Source: JBCCZC01 sp039188505 (lineage in GTDB: Bacteria > Pseudomonadota > Gammaproteobacteria > Xanthomonadales > SZUA-38). From it: DNA of 24,794 nt. Shown piece by piece: positions 7,266 through 15,314 of this stretch (positions are counted from its first letter, which is position 1; every line of letters starts with the position of its first letter). The stretch is from assembly GCA_039188505.1 (NCBI GenBank), contig JBCCZC010000022.1, positions 1 through 24,794 on the forward strand, given 5' to 3'. Under the pieces are notes generated by a model. The model was given only the letters and a program-made list of their open reading frames with translations. It was not told where the DNA came from and did not search any database. Both the position numbers and the translations under genes were made by a program.

Positions 7266-7480
7266 GAAATCGCTCCCCTGCCGGTCCTCAGAGATCTTCA
7301 GTATCCCAGAATCCGACATGCGGCGCCCCGGCCGGAGGTCAGTCTGTGGCTCTTCTTGTAACGCAGGCGCAGGTCGAACGGCCGCCGAGGTTGCCTCAGA
7401 CGGTGCGGCTCAGCGGATTGCGCGCATCGATGTCGGGCGTCCTCGGCGGGCACTGGTCCATGCCCTGCAGCGCCGCGAGA

Positions 7481-8152
7481 TCAGGGTGCGACCGTCGCCG
7501 GTCCTCGGGGCGCGGACCGCAGAATGAGCAGCATGTGGTCTCGAAGCGACGCCACGACCTGCCGGATCGTGATCGCCTCGGGATTGACCAGCCACTGGTA
7601 GCTCAGTCCGAAGAGGGCAGAGGTGAAGTGCAGGCTGAAGTGCTCGGGATCCACGGTCGCCGGTACCTCCCCCGCGTGCTGCGCCTCGATCACGAGCCGC
7701 GCGATGTCCTTCCGGGCCTGTTCGTGAAAGTTCCGCAAGCTCTCGCGCATGGGTGAGGACGAGCCGACCGATTCAAACCAGAGAACGTAGAGGACGCGCG
7801 CGTCATCGGGGAAGCGTTCGGCGTAGGCCACCATCGCGTCGAGCCGGGACAGCAGGGCCTCCAGGCCACCCTTGCCAACCTCGGCGTCCCGGAGCTCCGT
7901 CGTCCAGTCGGCCAGGCAACGCTCGGTCAGCCGGAGGAATAGCGTCTCCTTGCTGCCGAAGCGCGCGTTGGCGAGGCCGCGACTATAGCCGGCGCGCTCC
8001 CCGACGGCCTTAAGCGTCGTGTTGAGCGTCCCGACCTCGAGGATCAGCGCCTCGGTGGCGTCGAGCATCAACCGATCCGACCGGTCGGTGCGCTCGCGCT
8101 GGGTTCGCCGCGGGACGGCTCCGGGCTTCGGCTGGTTGCTGGCTGTGGGCAT
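7481..8152 (-). CDS. TetR/AcrR family transcriptional regulator
   Basis: This is a 223-aa regulator, probably a repressor of the divergent crotonase/acyl-CoA synthetase pair. The N-terminal helix-turn-helix spans about residues 28-75 (TTLKAVGERAGYSRGLANA, then FGSKETLFLRL), typical of TetR. The C-terminal half (SLHFTSALFGLSYQWLVNPE near the end) is a helical ligand-binding domain. By analogy with FadR/PsrA-type TetR proteins the ligand could be an acyl-CoA, but that is inference. I use the ATG at 8152; a TTG at 8206 would fall inside the proposed operator. A near-perfect 21-bp palindrome lies 36 bases upstream and would also allow autoregulation. Confidence 0.87.
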   Translation of the reverse strand: MPTASNQPKPGAVPRRTQRERTDRSDRLMLDATEALILEVGTLNTTLKAVGERAGYSRGLANARFGSKETLFLRLTERCLADWTTELRDAEVGKGGLEALLSRLDAMVAYAERFPDDARVLYVLWFESVGSSSPMRESLRNFHEQARKDIARLVIEAQHAGEVPATVDPEHFSLHFTSALFGLSYQWLVNPEAITIRQVVASLRDHMLLILRSAPRGPATVAP

Positions 8153-8187
8153 CGATGCTTGCGTCTCCGGTGGGGCGAGCTTAGAGT

Positions 8188-8208
8188 ATTTGCTTGTCGC
8201 AAACAAAT
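8188..8208. promoter_or_regulatory. Palindromic operator for the TetR regulator
   Basis: The 21-bp site has the form ATTTG-n-TTG-nnn-CAA-n-CAAAT, with 16 of 20 symmetric positions matching. It lies between the TetR gene (start 8152, minus) and the crotonase (start 8224, plus), in an AT-rich island inside GC-rich DNA. The size, symmetry and position fit a TetR dimer site controlling both directions. The candidate -10 TAAATT (8208-8213) for the crotonase abuts it, so binding would block RNA polymerase. Confidence 0.7.
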
Positions 8209-8223
8209 AAATTGCCTACACGC

Positions 8224-9027
8224 ATGAGTACCTTCGGGAGCAACGGCACCGTCGCGGTTGGCGAGCAGGACGGGATCGCCATCGTCAGTCTTCGCCGCGA
8301 AGCGCAACGAAACGCGATGAACGGCGAGCTGATCGACGGGCTGACCGAAGCCGCAGAGTCCCTCCGGAGCCGGGTCGACGCGTTCGCTGTGGTGTTCCGC
8401 GCCGACGGCGAGCATTTCTCGGCCGGCGCCGATCTGGATGACCTCGAGAGCTTCTTCGGCGACCGGTCCGTCCTGGTGACGCGGCGCGAGGCTGAGCGGG
8501 GTGCCCGGCTGCTCCGCGCGATTCGAGAGATCCACCAGCCGACGATCTGTGCGGTCCGGGGCGTTGCTATCGGGGCCGGCGCCTGCATCCCGGCCGCGTG
8601 TGATTTCCGGGTGGCCGCCAAGGATGCGCGCATCGGTTATGCCGAGGTCCGCATGGGCATGAATCTCATGTGGCACGCCATCCCCGATCTGGTCGGCCTG
8701 GTCGGTCCCGCGCGGGCTCGCCAGATGGCGATGTCGGGCAGACTGTTCGACGCCGATCGGTTGGCGCAGTGGGGCTTTCTCGACGAGACCTGCCCGGCGG
8801 ATGAGCTCGACGACCGCGCCCTGGCCTGGGCTCGGGAATACGCATCGCTCCCGCCGCTTGCGGTGCAGATGATCAAGCGCAGCATCAATCGCTACGCCCA
8901 GCCGCTGGGGGAGGCCGTCATGCACATGGACGCTGACCAGTGGACGCTGGCCACGATGACCGAGGATTTCCGCGAATGCGTCGACGCGGCGCGTGAGAAG
9001 CGTGCCCCCCGGCCGACGGGACGCTGA
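8224..9027 (+). CDS. Enoyl-CoA hydratase/isomerase family protein (crotonase fold)
   Basis: This is a 267-aa crotonase-superfamily protein acting on an acyl-CoA thioester. The oxyanion-hole segments are HFSAGADL (64-71) and GVAIGAGACIPAACDFRVA (113-131). Aligned to rat enoyl-CoA hydratase, the Glu164 position is kept (Glu141 in GYAEVRMGM), but the Glu144 position is Cys121. A single catalytic glutamate is more usual in enoyl-CoA isomerases or other crotonases than in true hydratases. The synthetase follows 28 bases later, so the pair probably activates and processes one acid. The ATG at 8224 follows the operator directly and lacks a clear Shine-Dalgarno. Confidence 0.87.
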   Translation: MSTFGSNGTVAVGEQDGIAIVSLRREAQRNAMNGELIDGLTEAAESLRSRVDAFAVVFRADGEHFSAGADLDDLESFFGDRSVLVTRREAERGARLLRAIREIHQPTICAVRGVAIGAGACIPAACDFRVAAKDARIGYAEVRMGMNLMWHAIPDLVGLVGPARARQMAMSGRLFDADRLAQWGFLDETCPADELDDRALAWAREYASLPPLAVQMIKRSINRYAQPLGEAVMHMDADQWTLATMTEDFRECVDAAREKRAPRPTGR

Positions 9028-9055
9028 CGGCAGGCTCGAACTTGAGGAGAACGAG

Positions 9056-10585
9056 ATGATGGACGTCAGGGACTGGATCGCGACGCACGCGAATCGTACG
9101 CCGGATGCGCTGGCTCAGATCGACCACGCCACCGGGCGACGGTTCACCTACGCCGAGATGCACGAGCGCGTGGCCCGCATTGCGGGGCACCTCCGGGAGA
9201 CGGTCGGCATCGGTGTCGGCGACGTCGTCGCCGTCCTCGGGAACAACTCGAGCGACATGCTCGACATCGACTTCGCGTGCGGGCGCATCGGCGCCATCTT
9301 CCTGCCGATGAACACGCGGCTCGCGGCGCCGGAGATCGCTTTCCAGCTCGACGATGCACGGCCGCGGGTGCTCTTCGTCGGTGATGGCTTCGACGCGATC
9401 GCGAGCGAGGCCGTCGACCAGGCCGACGTGACGCCGACGACGGTCCGCTTCGGCACGAAGGCGAGCGAGCCGAACCTCGAGAGCCTGATCCGCGAGGCGC
9501 CGCGGCTGGTCGCGGTGGAGCGGCGAGAGCCGGAAGACGGCTGGACACTGATCTACTCGTCGGGCACGACCGGGCGTCCGAAGGGAATCCTGCACACGCA
9601 TGGCGGCGTTACCATGCAGGCCTGCGGCAACGCGGTGCCGCTGGGCCTCGGGCGCCGGGCGTGCAACCTCACCATCCTCCCCCTGTTCCACATCAGCGGG
9701 CTGAACGTCTTCGCCCACGCGGTGTTCTACGCGGGCGGCACCCAGGTCACCATGGAGCGCTTCGATCCGTTGGAGGTGCTGCGCGTGCTTTCAGATCCCG
9801 CGTACGGCGTGACGCACTTCACCGGGGTGCCGACCATGTTCGAGATGATGGCCCAGTTGCCGGGATTCGGCGCGGCCGATCTCGGTTCTGTCGAGGGCGC
9901 ATTCGTGGGCGGTGCGCCATCGACGGAGGCGCTGCTCCGCACCTACGCCGACAAGGGCATGCCGCTGATGCAGGGGTACGGCCTGACCGAATCCGGTCCG
10001 ACGCTGACCGTACTCGACGCGGAGGACGGTATCCGGAAGATCGGGTCCGCCGGCAAGCCGATGATGCACGTTGATCTGCGCGTGGTGCGTCCGGACGGCA
10101 GTGACGCAGCCAGCGACGAGATCGGCGAGATTCTTGCCCGGGGCCCATCGGTCATCACCGCATACTTCCGGCGGCCCGAAGCGCAGCAGACCAGCTTCGA
10201 GGGCGGCTGGCTGCGCACCGGTGACATGGGGTATCTCGACGACGAGGGCTTCCTGTTCATTTCCGATCGGAAGAACGACATGTTCATCTCGGGCGGCGAG
10301 AACGTGTACCCGGCCGAGGTCGAGAACTGCATCGCCGCGGTCGACGGCGTGGCGCAGGTATCCGTCATCGGCGTGGCGGACGAGAAGTGGGGAGAAGTCG
10401 GTGCCGCCTGCGTTGTTCTGCGCGCGGACGCCGCGCTCACCGCCGACGAGATCATCGCCGCCTGCAATGGTCGAATCGCCCGCTACAAGATTCCCAAGCA
10501 CGTTTATTTCCTTGATGCCCTGCCGATCGGGGGCACCGGCAAGGTGCTGAAGCGTGCCCTGCGGGCGCAGCTCGGACAGGATTGA
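9056..10585 (+). CDS. Acyl-CoA synthetase (AMP-dependent synthetase/ligase)
   Basis: This 509-aa adenylate-forming enzyme joins a carboxylic acid to CoA through an acyl-AMP. Its motifs are complete: phosphate loop YSSGTTGRPKG (167-177), GYGLTESG (307-314), GGWLRTGD (383-390), the hinge region DRKNDMFISGGENVYP (404-419) and the catalytic lysine Lys496 in GGTGKVLKR. The length and motifs fit the long/medium-chain or aryl acid FadD/Fcs-like group, but the acid cannot be named. The ATG at 9056 has GAGGAGA 6 bases upstream; a frame from 8993 overlaps the crotonase and is not needed. It is co-transcribed with the crotonase and likely controlled by the TetR protein. Confidence 0.92.
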   Translation: MMDVRDWIATHANRTPDALAQIDHATGRRFTYAEMHERVARIAGHLRETVGIGVGDVVAVLGNNSSDMLDIDFACGRIGAIFLPMNTRLAAPEIAFQLDDARPRVLFVGDGFDAIASEAVDQADVTPTTVRFGTKASEPNLESLIREAPRLVAVERREPEDGWTLIYSSGTTGRPKGILHTHGGVTMQACGNAVPLGLGRRACNLTILPLFHISGLNVFAHAVFYAGGTQVTMERFDPLEVLRVLSDPAYGVTHFTGVPTMFEMMAQLPGFGAADLGSVEGAFVGGAPSTEALLRTYADKGMPLMQGYGLTESGPTLTVLDAEDGIRKIGSAGKPMMHVDLRVVRPDGSDAASDEIGEILARGPSVITAYFRRPEAQQTSFEGGWLRTGDMGYLDDEGFLFISDRKNDMFISGGENVYPAEVENCIAAVDGVAQVSVIGVADEKWGEVGAACVVLRADAALTADEIIAACNGRIARYKIPKHVYFLDALPIGGTGKVLKRALRAQLGQD

Positions 10586-10639
10586 CGGTCCCGACGTCGA
10601 TGATCCGAAGCGGCTTGCATGACGCGCGCCGTGCGGGAG

Positions 10640-10662
10640 GCTATACTGGTTAAATAATCAGT
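10640..10662 (+). promoter_or_regulatory. lhr promoter -10 with an overlapping palindrome
   Basis: GCTATACT (10640-10647) is a good -10 (TATACT, 5 of 6). An 18-bp imperfect palindrome, ACTGGTTAA-ATAATCAGT (10645-10662, 7 of 9 pairs matching), overlaps it and covers the predicted start site. That is a typical position for a repressor. The leader to the ATG at 10678 is about 25 bases with little Shine-Dalgarno character. Confidence 0.45.
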
Positions 10663-10677
10663 ATCTTCCGTGTAGCC

Positions 10678-13600
10678 ATGACCCGTTTCCACCCCGCCGT
10701 TTCGGCCTGGTTCGAGAAGGCCTTCGAGGGGCCGACCCCGCCCCAGCGGGACGCCTGGCCCGCCATCAAGCGGGGCGAGGACGTGCTGATTGCCGCGCCG
10801 ACCGGTTCCGGCAAGACCCTGGCGGCGTTCCTGGCCTGCATCGACGACCTGGTCCAGGAAGCGGTGGATGGAGACGCGACCGGCCTCCCCGAGGAGGTGC
10901 GCGTGCTGTACGTGTCCCCCCTGAAGGCGCTGTCCACAGACATCCGGGAAAACCTCGGCGAGCCGCTGGCCGGCATCGAGACCGTCCTCGAGGAGCGCGG
11001 CGCCCGGACGGCGGGCATCACGGTCGCTTCCCGCACGGGCGACACGACCACGGCGGAGCGCAATCGCATGAAGCGCTCGCCGCCACACATCCTGGTCACC
11101 ACCCCGGAGTCGCTGTTCATCCTGCTGACCTCCGACTCTGGGCGCACCATGCTCTCCACGGTCCGGTCAGTCATCGTCGATGAGATCCACGCCATGGCGG
11201 GCTCGAAGCGGGGCGCACACCTGCTACTGTCCCTGGCTCGTCTCGATGCCCTGGTCGGCGAGCGTCCCCGTCGCGTCGGGCTTTCCGCCACGCAGAAGCC
11301 GATCGACGCGATGGCGCGGTTCCTCAACCACGGACATCCTTGCACCGTCGTCGACTCGGGGCATGTTCGCCACCGGGACCTTGCGCTTGTCGTGCCGGCT
11401 TCACCCCTCGCGCCGGTTCTGGCGAACGAGGTCTGGGAGGAGATCTACGCGCGCCTCGAAGCACTCATTCAGGACCACGGGACAACGCTCATCTTCGTCA
11501 ATACGCGCCGGCTTGCCGAGCGCGCTGCCAGGCATCTGGCCGAACGGCTCGGCGAAGACGCCGTGACCGCGCATCACGGGAGCCTCGCGAAAGAGCATCG
11601 CCTCGACGCGGAGACCCGCCTGAAGCAGGGGCGGCTCCGGGCGCTCGTTGCTACGGCTTCACTGGAGCTCGGAATCGATATCGGCGACGTGGACCTGGTC
11701 TGCCAGCTCGGTTCGCCTCGATCCATCGCCGGGCTCCTCCAGCGCGTGGGTCGCTCCGGCCACGCCGTCGCTGCCACGCCCAAGGGCCGGCTCTTTCCCC
11801 TCTCCCGGGACGATCTGGTCGAGTGCGTGGCGCTGCTCGATGCGGTGCGCCGTGAGGAACTGGACGAAATCACGATTCCCCGGGCGCCGCTCGACGTGCT
11901 CGCGCAGCAGATCATCGCCGAGGTGGCCGCGCGCGAATGGGACGAGCGCGAGCTGTTCGAGTGCTTCACATCGGTCTACAGCTACGCGGAGCTGGACTTC
12001 GACCGGTTCCGTGCGGTCGCGGCGATGCTTGCGGAAGGTTTCGCGACCCAGCAGGGCCGGCGCTCGGCGTATCTCTACCGGGACGGGGTTCACGGGCGGC
12101 TGCGCGCCCGGAAGTCGGCGCGGCTCACCGCCTTGTCGAACGCGGGCACGATTCCGGATCAGTTCGATTACGAGGTGGTGCTTCGACCGAGGGACGTGCG
12201 CGTCGGCACGCTCAACGAGGATTTCGCCTTCGAGAGCATGCCAGGCGACGTGTTCCAGCTCGGCAACGCGGCCTATCAGGTACTCAAGGTCGAATCCGGC
12301 AAGGTCTTCGTGCAGGACGCCGGGGGCATGGCGCCAACCCTGCCGTTCTGGATCGGGGAGGCGCCGGGGCGCACCGACGAGCTTTCCTTCGCCGTGTCCC
12401 GGCTGCGCTCCGCCTTCGACGAGAAGCTCGCGACCGGCCGCGCCGACGCACTGGATCTGGCCAGGGACGAATTCGGCCTGCCGGACGCAGCGGCGGAGCA
12501 GCTCGTCGACCACCTCGGGAAGGCGAGCGCCGCCCTCGGCGGTCTGCCGACCCAGGACCGGATCGTACTGGAACGATTTTTCGACGAGAGCGGCGACATG
12601 CACCTCGTCATTCACTCGACCTTCGGGTCGCGCATCAATCGCGCGCTGGGTCTCAGTCTGCGGAAGCGCTTCTGCCGCAAGTTCAATTTTGAGCTACAGG
12701 CGGCCGCGCTTGAGGACTCCGTGGTGCTCTCGCTCGGGCCGACTCACAGCTTCCCGCTCGACGAGGTGCTGGGCTATCTCCGGGCGGAGACGGTTCGAGA
12801 CGTACTCATCCAGGCTCTGTTGGCCGCACCCATGTTCGGGGCACGCTGGCGCTGGGTGACCACCACGTCGCTCGCCGTTCGGCGCATGGCCAACGGTGCC
12901 CGCCGGCCGCCGCAGTTCCAGCGCAACGACGCCGAGGACCTGGTGGCCGTCTGCTTTCCTGACCAGCTCGCGTGCCTCGAGAATGTCGCAGGCCCGCGGG
13001 AGGTGCCCGAGCACCCGCTGGTCGATCAGGCCATCGACGATTGCCTCCACGAGGTCATGGACGTGGACGGCCTCGTCGATCTGCTGCGACGTGTGGAGGC
13101 CGGCAGCATCGCGGTGGTTGGCCGGGACCTGAGCTCGCCTTCGCCGATCGCCTGGGAGATCCTCAACGCGAGACCCTACGCCTTCCTTGATGACGGCGCC
13201 GCCGAGGAACGGCGGACGCTGGCCGTCGCGAATCGGCAGCACATGAGCTGGGAGGAGGCGGGTTCTCTCGCCTCCCTGGATCCGGAAGTCGTCGCGCGTG
13301 TGACCCGCGAGGCCTGGCCTGCTGCGCGCGAGCCCGACGAACTGCACGATGCGCTCCTCGTGGCGGGCTTTCTCACGGTCGAGGAGGTCGCCGAGCACGG
13401 CTGGTTGGCCGACATGGAGAGGCTGGTCGAAGATACCCGTTCGCACCTCGTCGCAGCCAAGGGGCACGGTCTCTGGTTCGCTGCGGAACGTTTTCACGAG
13501 GCCGTCGCTCTCTTCGAGCTGGACAGCGCAGGCACGCTACATGCCGTCGTCGAACGGGACACTGCCCTCGTCGAGCTACTCCGCAGTCGGCTGGGTGTCG

Positions 13601-14898
13601 TCGGGCCGGTCACGCCCACGGAGCTGTCGGCATCAACCGGCGTGCCGCAGGCGCACATCGACCAGGCCCTCCTGACTCTCGAACAGCAGGGCGTTGCGAT
13701 CCGCGGCATCGAAGGCGGAGACCGGTGGTGTGATCGGTCGCTGCTTGCCAGGATCCATCGTGCAACGCTCGAGCGCCGCCGCCAGCACTTCCGCCCGGTC
13801 GATCCCGCGACGTTCATGCGCTTTCTCTTCGACTGGCACGATCTGAACGCACCGATCGGCGAAGGCCGTGCGGCCCTCGAGCAGGCGTTGGGCCTCCTGA
13901 CGGGCTGGTCCGCGCCCGCGGCGGTGTGGGAGGGGGACCTGCTGGCGAGCCGTCTGGCCCGTTACCGTGCGCACGAGCTCGAGGACCTCTGCGCGTCCGG
14001 CCGGATCAGCTGGCTGCGCCTCGCGCCACCCACCGCATTCCGCTTCAGCAGCACCGGCGTATCGCAGATCCCGATCGCGCTGCTACCGAGACGGGAGGTC
14101 CGCTTCTGGGCGCCCGCGCTCCCCGAACTAGCGCTCTCGTCGAGCGCGGAGCGCCTCCGGGCGCTGCTTGCCGAAGGCGGCGCGCAGTTCGCCGACGACC
14201 TCCGTCAGCAGTCGCGCCTGCTCGACGAACCCTTCGAGCACGCGCTCGCCGAACTCGTTGCGCTCGGCGTCGTGCACTCGGACAACTACCTCGGCATCCG
14301 CACGATCGGCGCCGTCTCGAAGGTGCGCGCGGCGCGGGAACGGTACCGGCGACGGGGCATTCCCGTACCGACGCTGGATGATGGCGGGCGCTGGTCGCTG
14401 GTGCCCCGCGCGGACGACTCGGTGGACCGCTGGGAGCGGGCCGAGGTTATCGCACGGGCGATGCTGCGCCGCTACGGGGTCGTCTTCCGCATGCTGCTCG
14501 AGCGAGAGCAGGGTCTACCGCCGTGGCGTGACCTGCTCTACGTCCTCCGCCGTCTCGAGGCCCGCGACGAGATTCGCGGCGGACGGTTTGTTGACGGGTT
14601 TGCCGGCGAGCAGTTCGCGCTGCCGCAGGCCGCTGTGGCCCTCAACCAGCTGCGCAAGGTCGAGGCGGAGGGCCGGGTGCAGGCTGTGGCGGCCTACGAT
14701 CCGCTCAACCTCCGCGGCGTGCTAGAGCCCGGTGATCGCGTGCCCGCCCACGCGGGAAATCGCGTGGCCTATGTCGCTGGGGCCGGGGTGGCTGCACTCG
14801 TGTCCGGTGCGATAGAAGGTTTCGCTACGGCGCCCGTGGACGATCCCGTGGCCCACGCCCTCGACCCGACCACGCGCTTCGGTCGTCGAAAGCGCTGA
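10678..14898 (+). CDS. lhr: Lhr-family ATP-dependent helicase
   Basis: This 1406-aa superfamily 2 helicase translocates on single-stranded DNA and unwinds DNA or RNA:DNA duplexes. It is implicated in DNA repair, probably of interstrand crosslinks. Motifs: Walker A APTGSGKT (40-47), DEIH box (168-171), SAT (203-205) and motif VI QRVGRSGH (355-362). These are followed by the Lhr winged-helix and beta-barrel core, with typical Lhr text such as ILNARPYAFLDD (about 830-840). The remaining 500 or so residues form the Lhr C-terminal region. The length is close to E. coli Lhr (about 1.5 kb residues scale), so it is the full-length bacterial form rather than Lhr-core only. No metallophosphoesterase partner gene is adjacent. 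Confidence 0.92.
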   Translation: MTRFHPAVSAWFEKAFEGPTPPQRDAWPAIKRGEDVLIAAPTGSGKTLAAFLACIDDLVQEAVDGDATGLPEEVRVLYVSPLKALSTDIRENLGEPLAGIETVLEERGARTAGITVASRTGDTTTAERNRMKRSPPHILVTTPESLFILLTSDSGRTMLSTVRSVIVDEIHAMAGSKRGAHLLLSLARLDALVGERPRRVGLSATQKPIDAMARFLNHGHPCTVVDSGHVRHRDLALVVPASPLAPVLANEVWEEIYARLEALIQDHGTTLIFVNTRRLAERAARHLAERLGEDAVTAHHGSLAKEHRLDAETRLKQGRLRALVATASLELGIDIGDVDLVCQLGSPRSIAGLLQRVGRSGHAVAATPKGRLFPLSRDDLVECVALLDAVRREELDEITIPRAPLDVLAQQIIAEVAAREWDERELFECFTSVYSYAELDFDRFRAVAAMLAEGFATQQGRRSAYLYRDGVHGRLRARKSARLTALSNAGTIPDQFDYEVVLRPRDVRVGTLNEDFAFESMPGDVFQLGNAAYQVLKVESGKVFVQDAGGMAPTLPFWIGEAPGRTDELSFAVSRLRSAFDEKLATGRADALDLARDEFGLPDAAAEQLVDHLGKASAALGGLPTQDRIVLERFFDESGDMHLVIHSTFGSRINRALGLSLRKRFCRKFNFELQAAALEDSVVLSLGPTHSFPLDEVLGYLRAETVRDVLIQALLAAPMFGARWRWVTTTSLAVRRMANGARRPPQFQRNDAEDLVAVCFPDQLACLENVAGPREVPEHPLVDQAIDDCLHEVMDVDGLVDLLRRVEAGSIAVVGRDLSSPSPIAWEILNARPYAFLDDGAAEERRTLAVANRQHMSWEEAGSLASLDPEVVARVTREAWPAAREPDELHDALLVAGFLTVEEVAEHGWLADMERLVEDTRSHLVAAKGHGLWFAAERFHEAVALFELDSAGTLHAVVERDTALVELLRSRLGVVGPVTPTELSASTGVPQAHIDQALLTLEQQGVAIRGIEGGDRWCDRSLLARIHRATLERRRQHFRPVDPATFMRFLFDWHDLNAPIGEGRAALEQALGLLTGWSAPAAVWEGDLLASRLARYRAHELEDLCASGRISWLRLAPPTAFRFSSTGVSQIPIALLPRREVRFWAPALPELALSSSAERLRALLAEGGAQFADDLRQQSRLLDEPFEHALAELVALGVVHSDNYLGIRTIGAVSKVRAARERYRRRGIPVPTLDDGGRWSLVPRADDSVDRWERAEVIARAMLRRYGVVFRMLLEREQGLPPWRDLLYVLRRLEARDEIRGGRFVDGFAGEQFALPQAAVALNQLRKVEAEGRVQAVAAYDPLNLRGVLEPGDRVPAHAGNRVAYVAGAGVAALVSGAIEGFATAPVDDPVAHALDPTTRFGRRKR

Positions 14899-14899
14899 G

Positions 14900-14914
14900 G
14901 CCGCCCCCGGCGGC
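14900..14914 (+). terminator. GC hairpin just after lhr
   Basis: GCCGCC-CCC-GGCGGC starts immediately after the lhr stop codon. It is a perfect 6-bp stem with a 3-base loop but has no T tract, so it may be a weak or factor-assisted end of transcription, or just a stabilising stem. Confidence 0.3.
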
Positions 14915-14975
14915 GTGATCCAGGCCGCGATCCGCGCGCGGCTGCATGCGGATCGCCAGCTCCAGCGGGGCGCGA

Positions 14976-15203
14976 TCAGCTCCCGGAGGCGGCCCTCTCG
15001 TCAACGCACTGCTGCAGGGCCCGACGAAGTTCCTCGTTCTGCCTGCTCTGCTCCCTGCGCATGACTTCGAGCTGCTCCTGGACCGACCGGAGATCGGCGC
15101 GGACCTGTGGGTCACTGCGCGTCGTCGATACGCTGCAGCCGGCCAGGACCGCGGGAATGAGGCCGGCCGCGAGCAACCGTGGGGCGATTCTTGTCTGTTT
15201 CAT
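14976..15203 (-). CDS. Small coiled-coil lipoprotein
   Basis: This is a 75-aa protein. The signal sequence MKQTRIAPRLLAAGLIPAV ends in the lipobox LAGC, with Cys22 as the lipidated residue. The residue after it is Ser (position +2), so export to the outer membrane by Lol is expected. The rest (VRADLRSVQEQLEVMRREQS and on to Cys66) is a charged heptad-like helix predicted to form a coiled coil, similar in style to Lpp or YbgF-like envelope proteins. It is not recognised as a named family. The ATG has GAGGA 9 bases upstream. A -10 TATACT (15292-15297) would give an 80-base leader containing a stem. Confidence 0.72.
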   Translation of the reverse strand: MKQTRIAPRLLAAGLIPAVLAGCSVSTTRSDPQVRADLRSVQEQLEVMRREQSRQNEELRRALQQCVDERAASGS

Positions 15204-15291
15204 CTTGCATGTCCTCGATCAGCGTGGACGCAGCGAGCTGCGAAGCTCGCGTCGCGGTGGGTTCGGAAAATCGCTAAGGCATCGCCGGCTC

Positions 15292-15297
15292 AGTATA
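15292..15297 (-). promoter_or_regulatory. Candidate -10 element for the small lipoprotein
   Basis: On the minus strand this reads TATACT in the context CCTATACTG, close to the lhr promoter. It predicts a start near 15285 and a leader of about 80 bases. The leader holds the inverted repeat GCGAGC-TTCGCA-GCTCGC (about 15233-15250), which could affect stability or translation. It sits just past the end of the LysR gene, so the lipoprotein could be separately transcribed. Confidence 0.35.
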
Positions 15298-15314
15298 GGA
15301 AGGCTCGGGGGCCG

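Noticed and set aside
7396..7480. Protein-like tail (PDLAALQGMDQCPPRT) in another minus-strand frame after the TetR stop
   Set aside because: Too short to call. It could be a remnant of a longer TetR C-terminus after a frameshift, but TetR proteins vary here and nothing conserved supports it.
8224..10585. Naming the crotonase/ligase pair as feruloyl-CoA hydratase-lyase and synthetase (ech/fcs)
   Set aside because: No vanillin dehydrogenase or other phenolic-acid gene is nearby, and the crotonase lacks one of the catalytic glutamates, so the substrate is undetermined.
11648..12859. 403-codon plus-strand frame inside lhr
   Set aside because: Serine- and arginine-rich shifted reading of the lhr coding sequence, whose own frame carries all helicase motifs.
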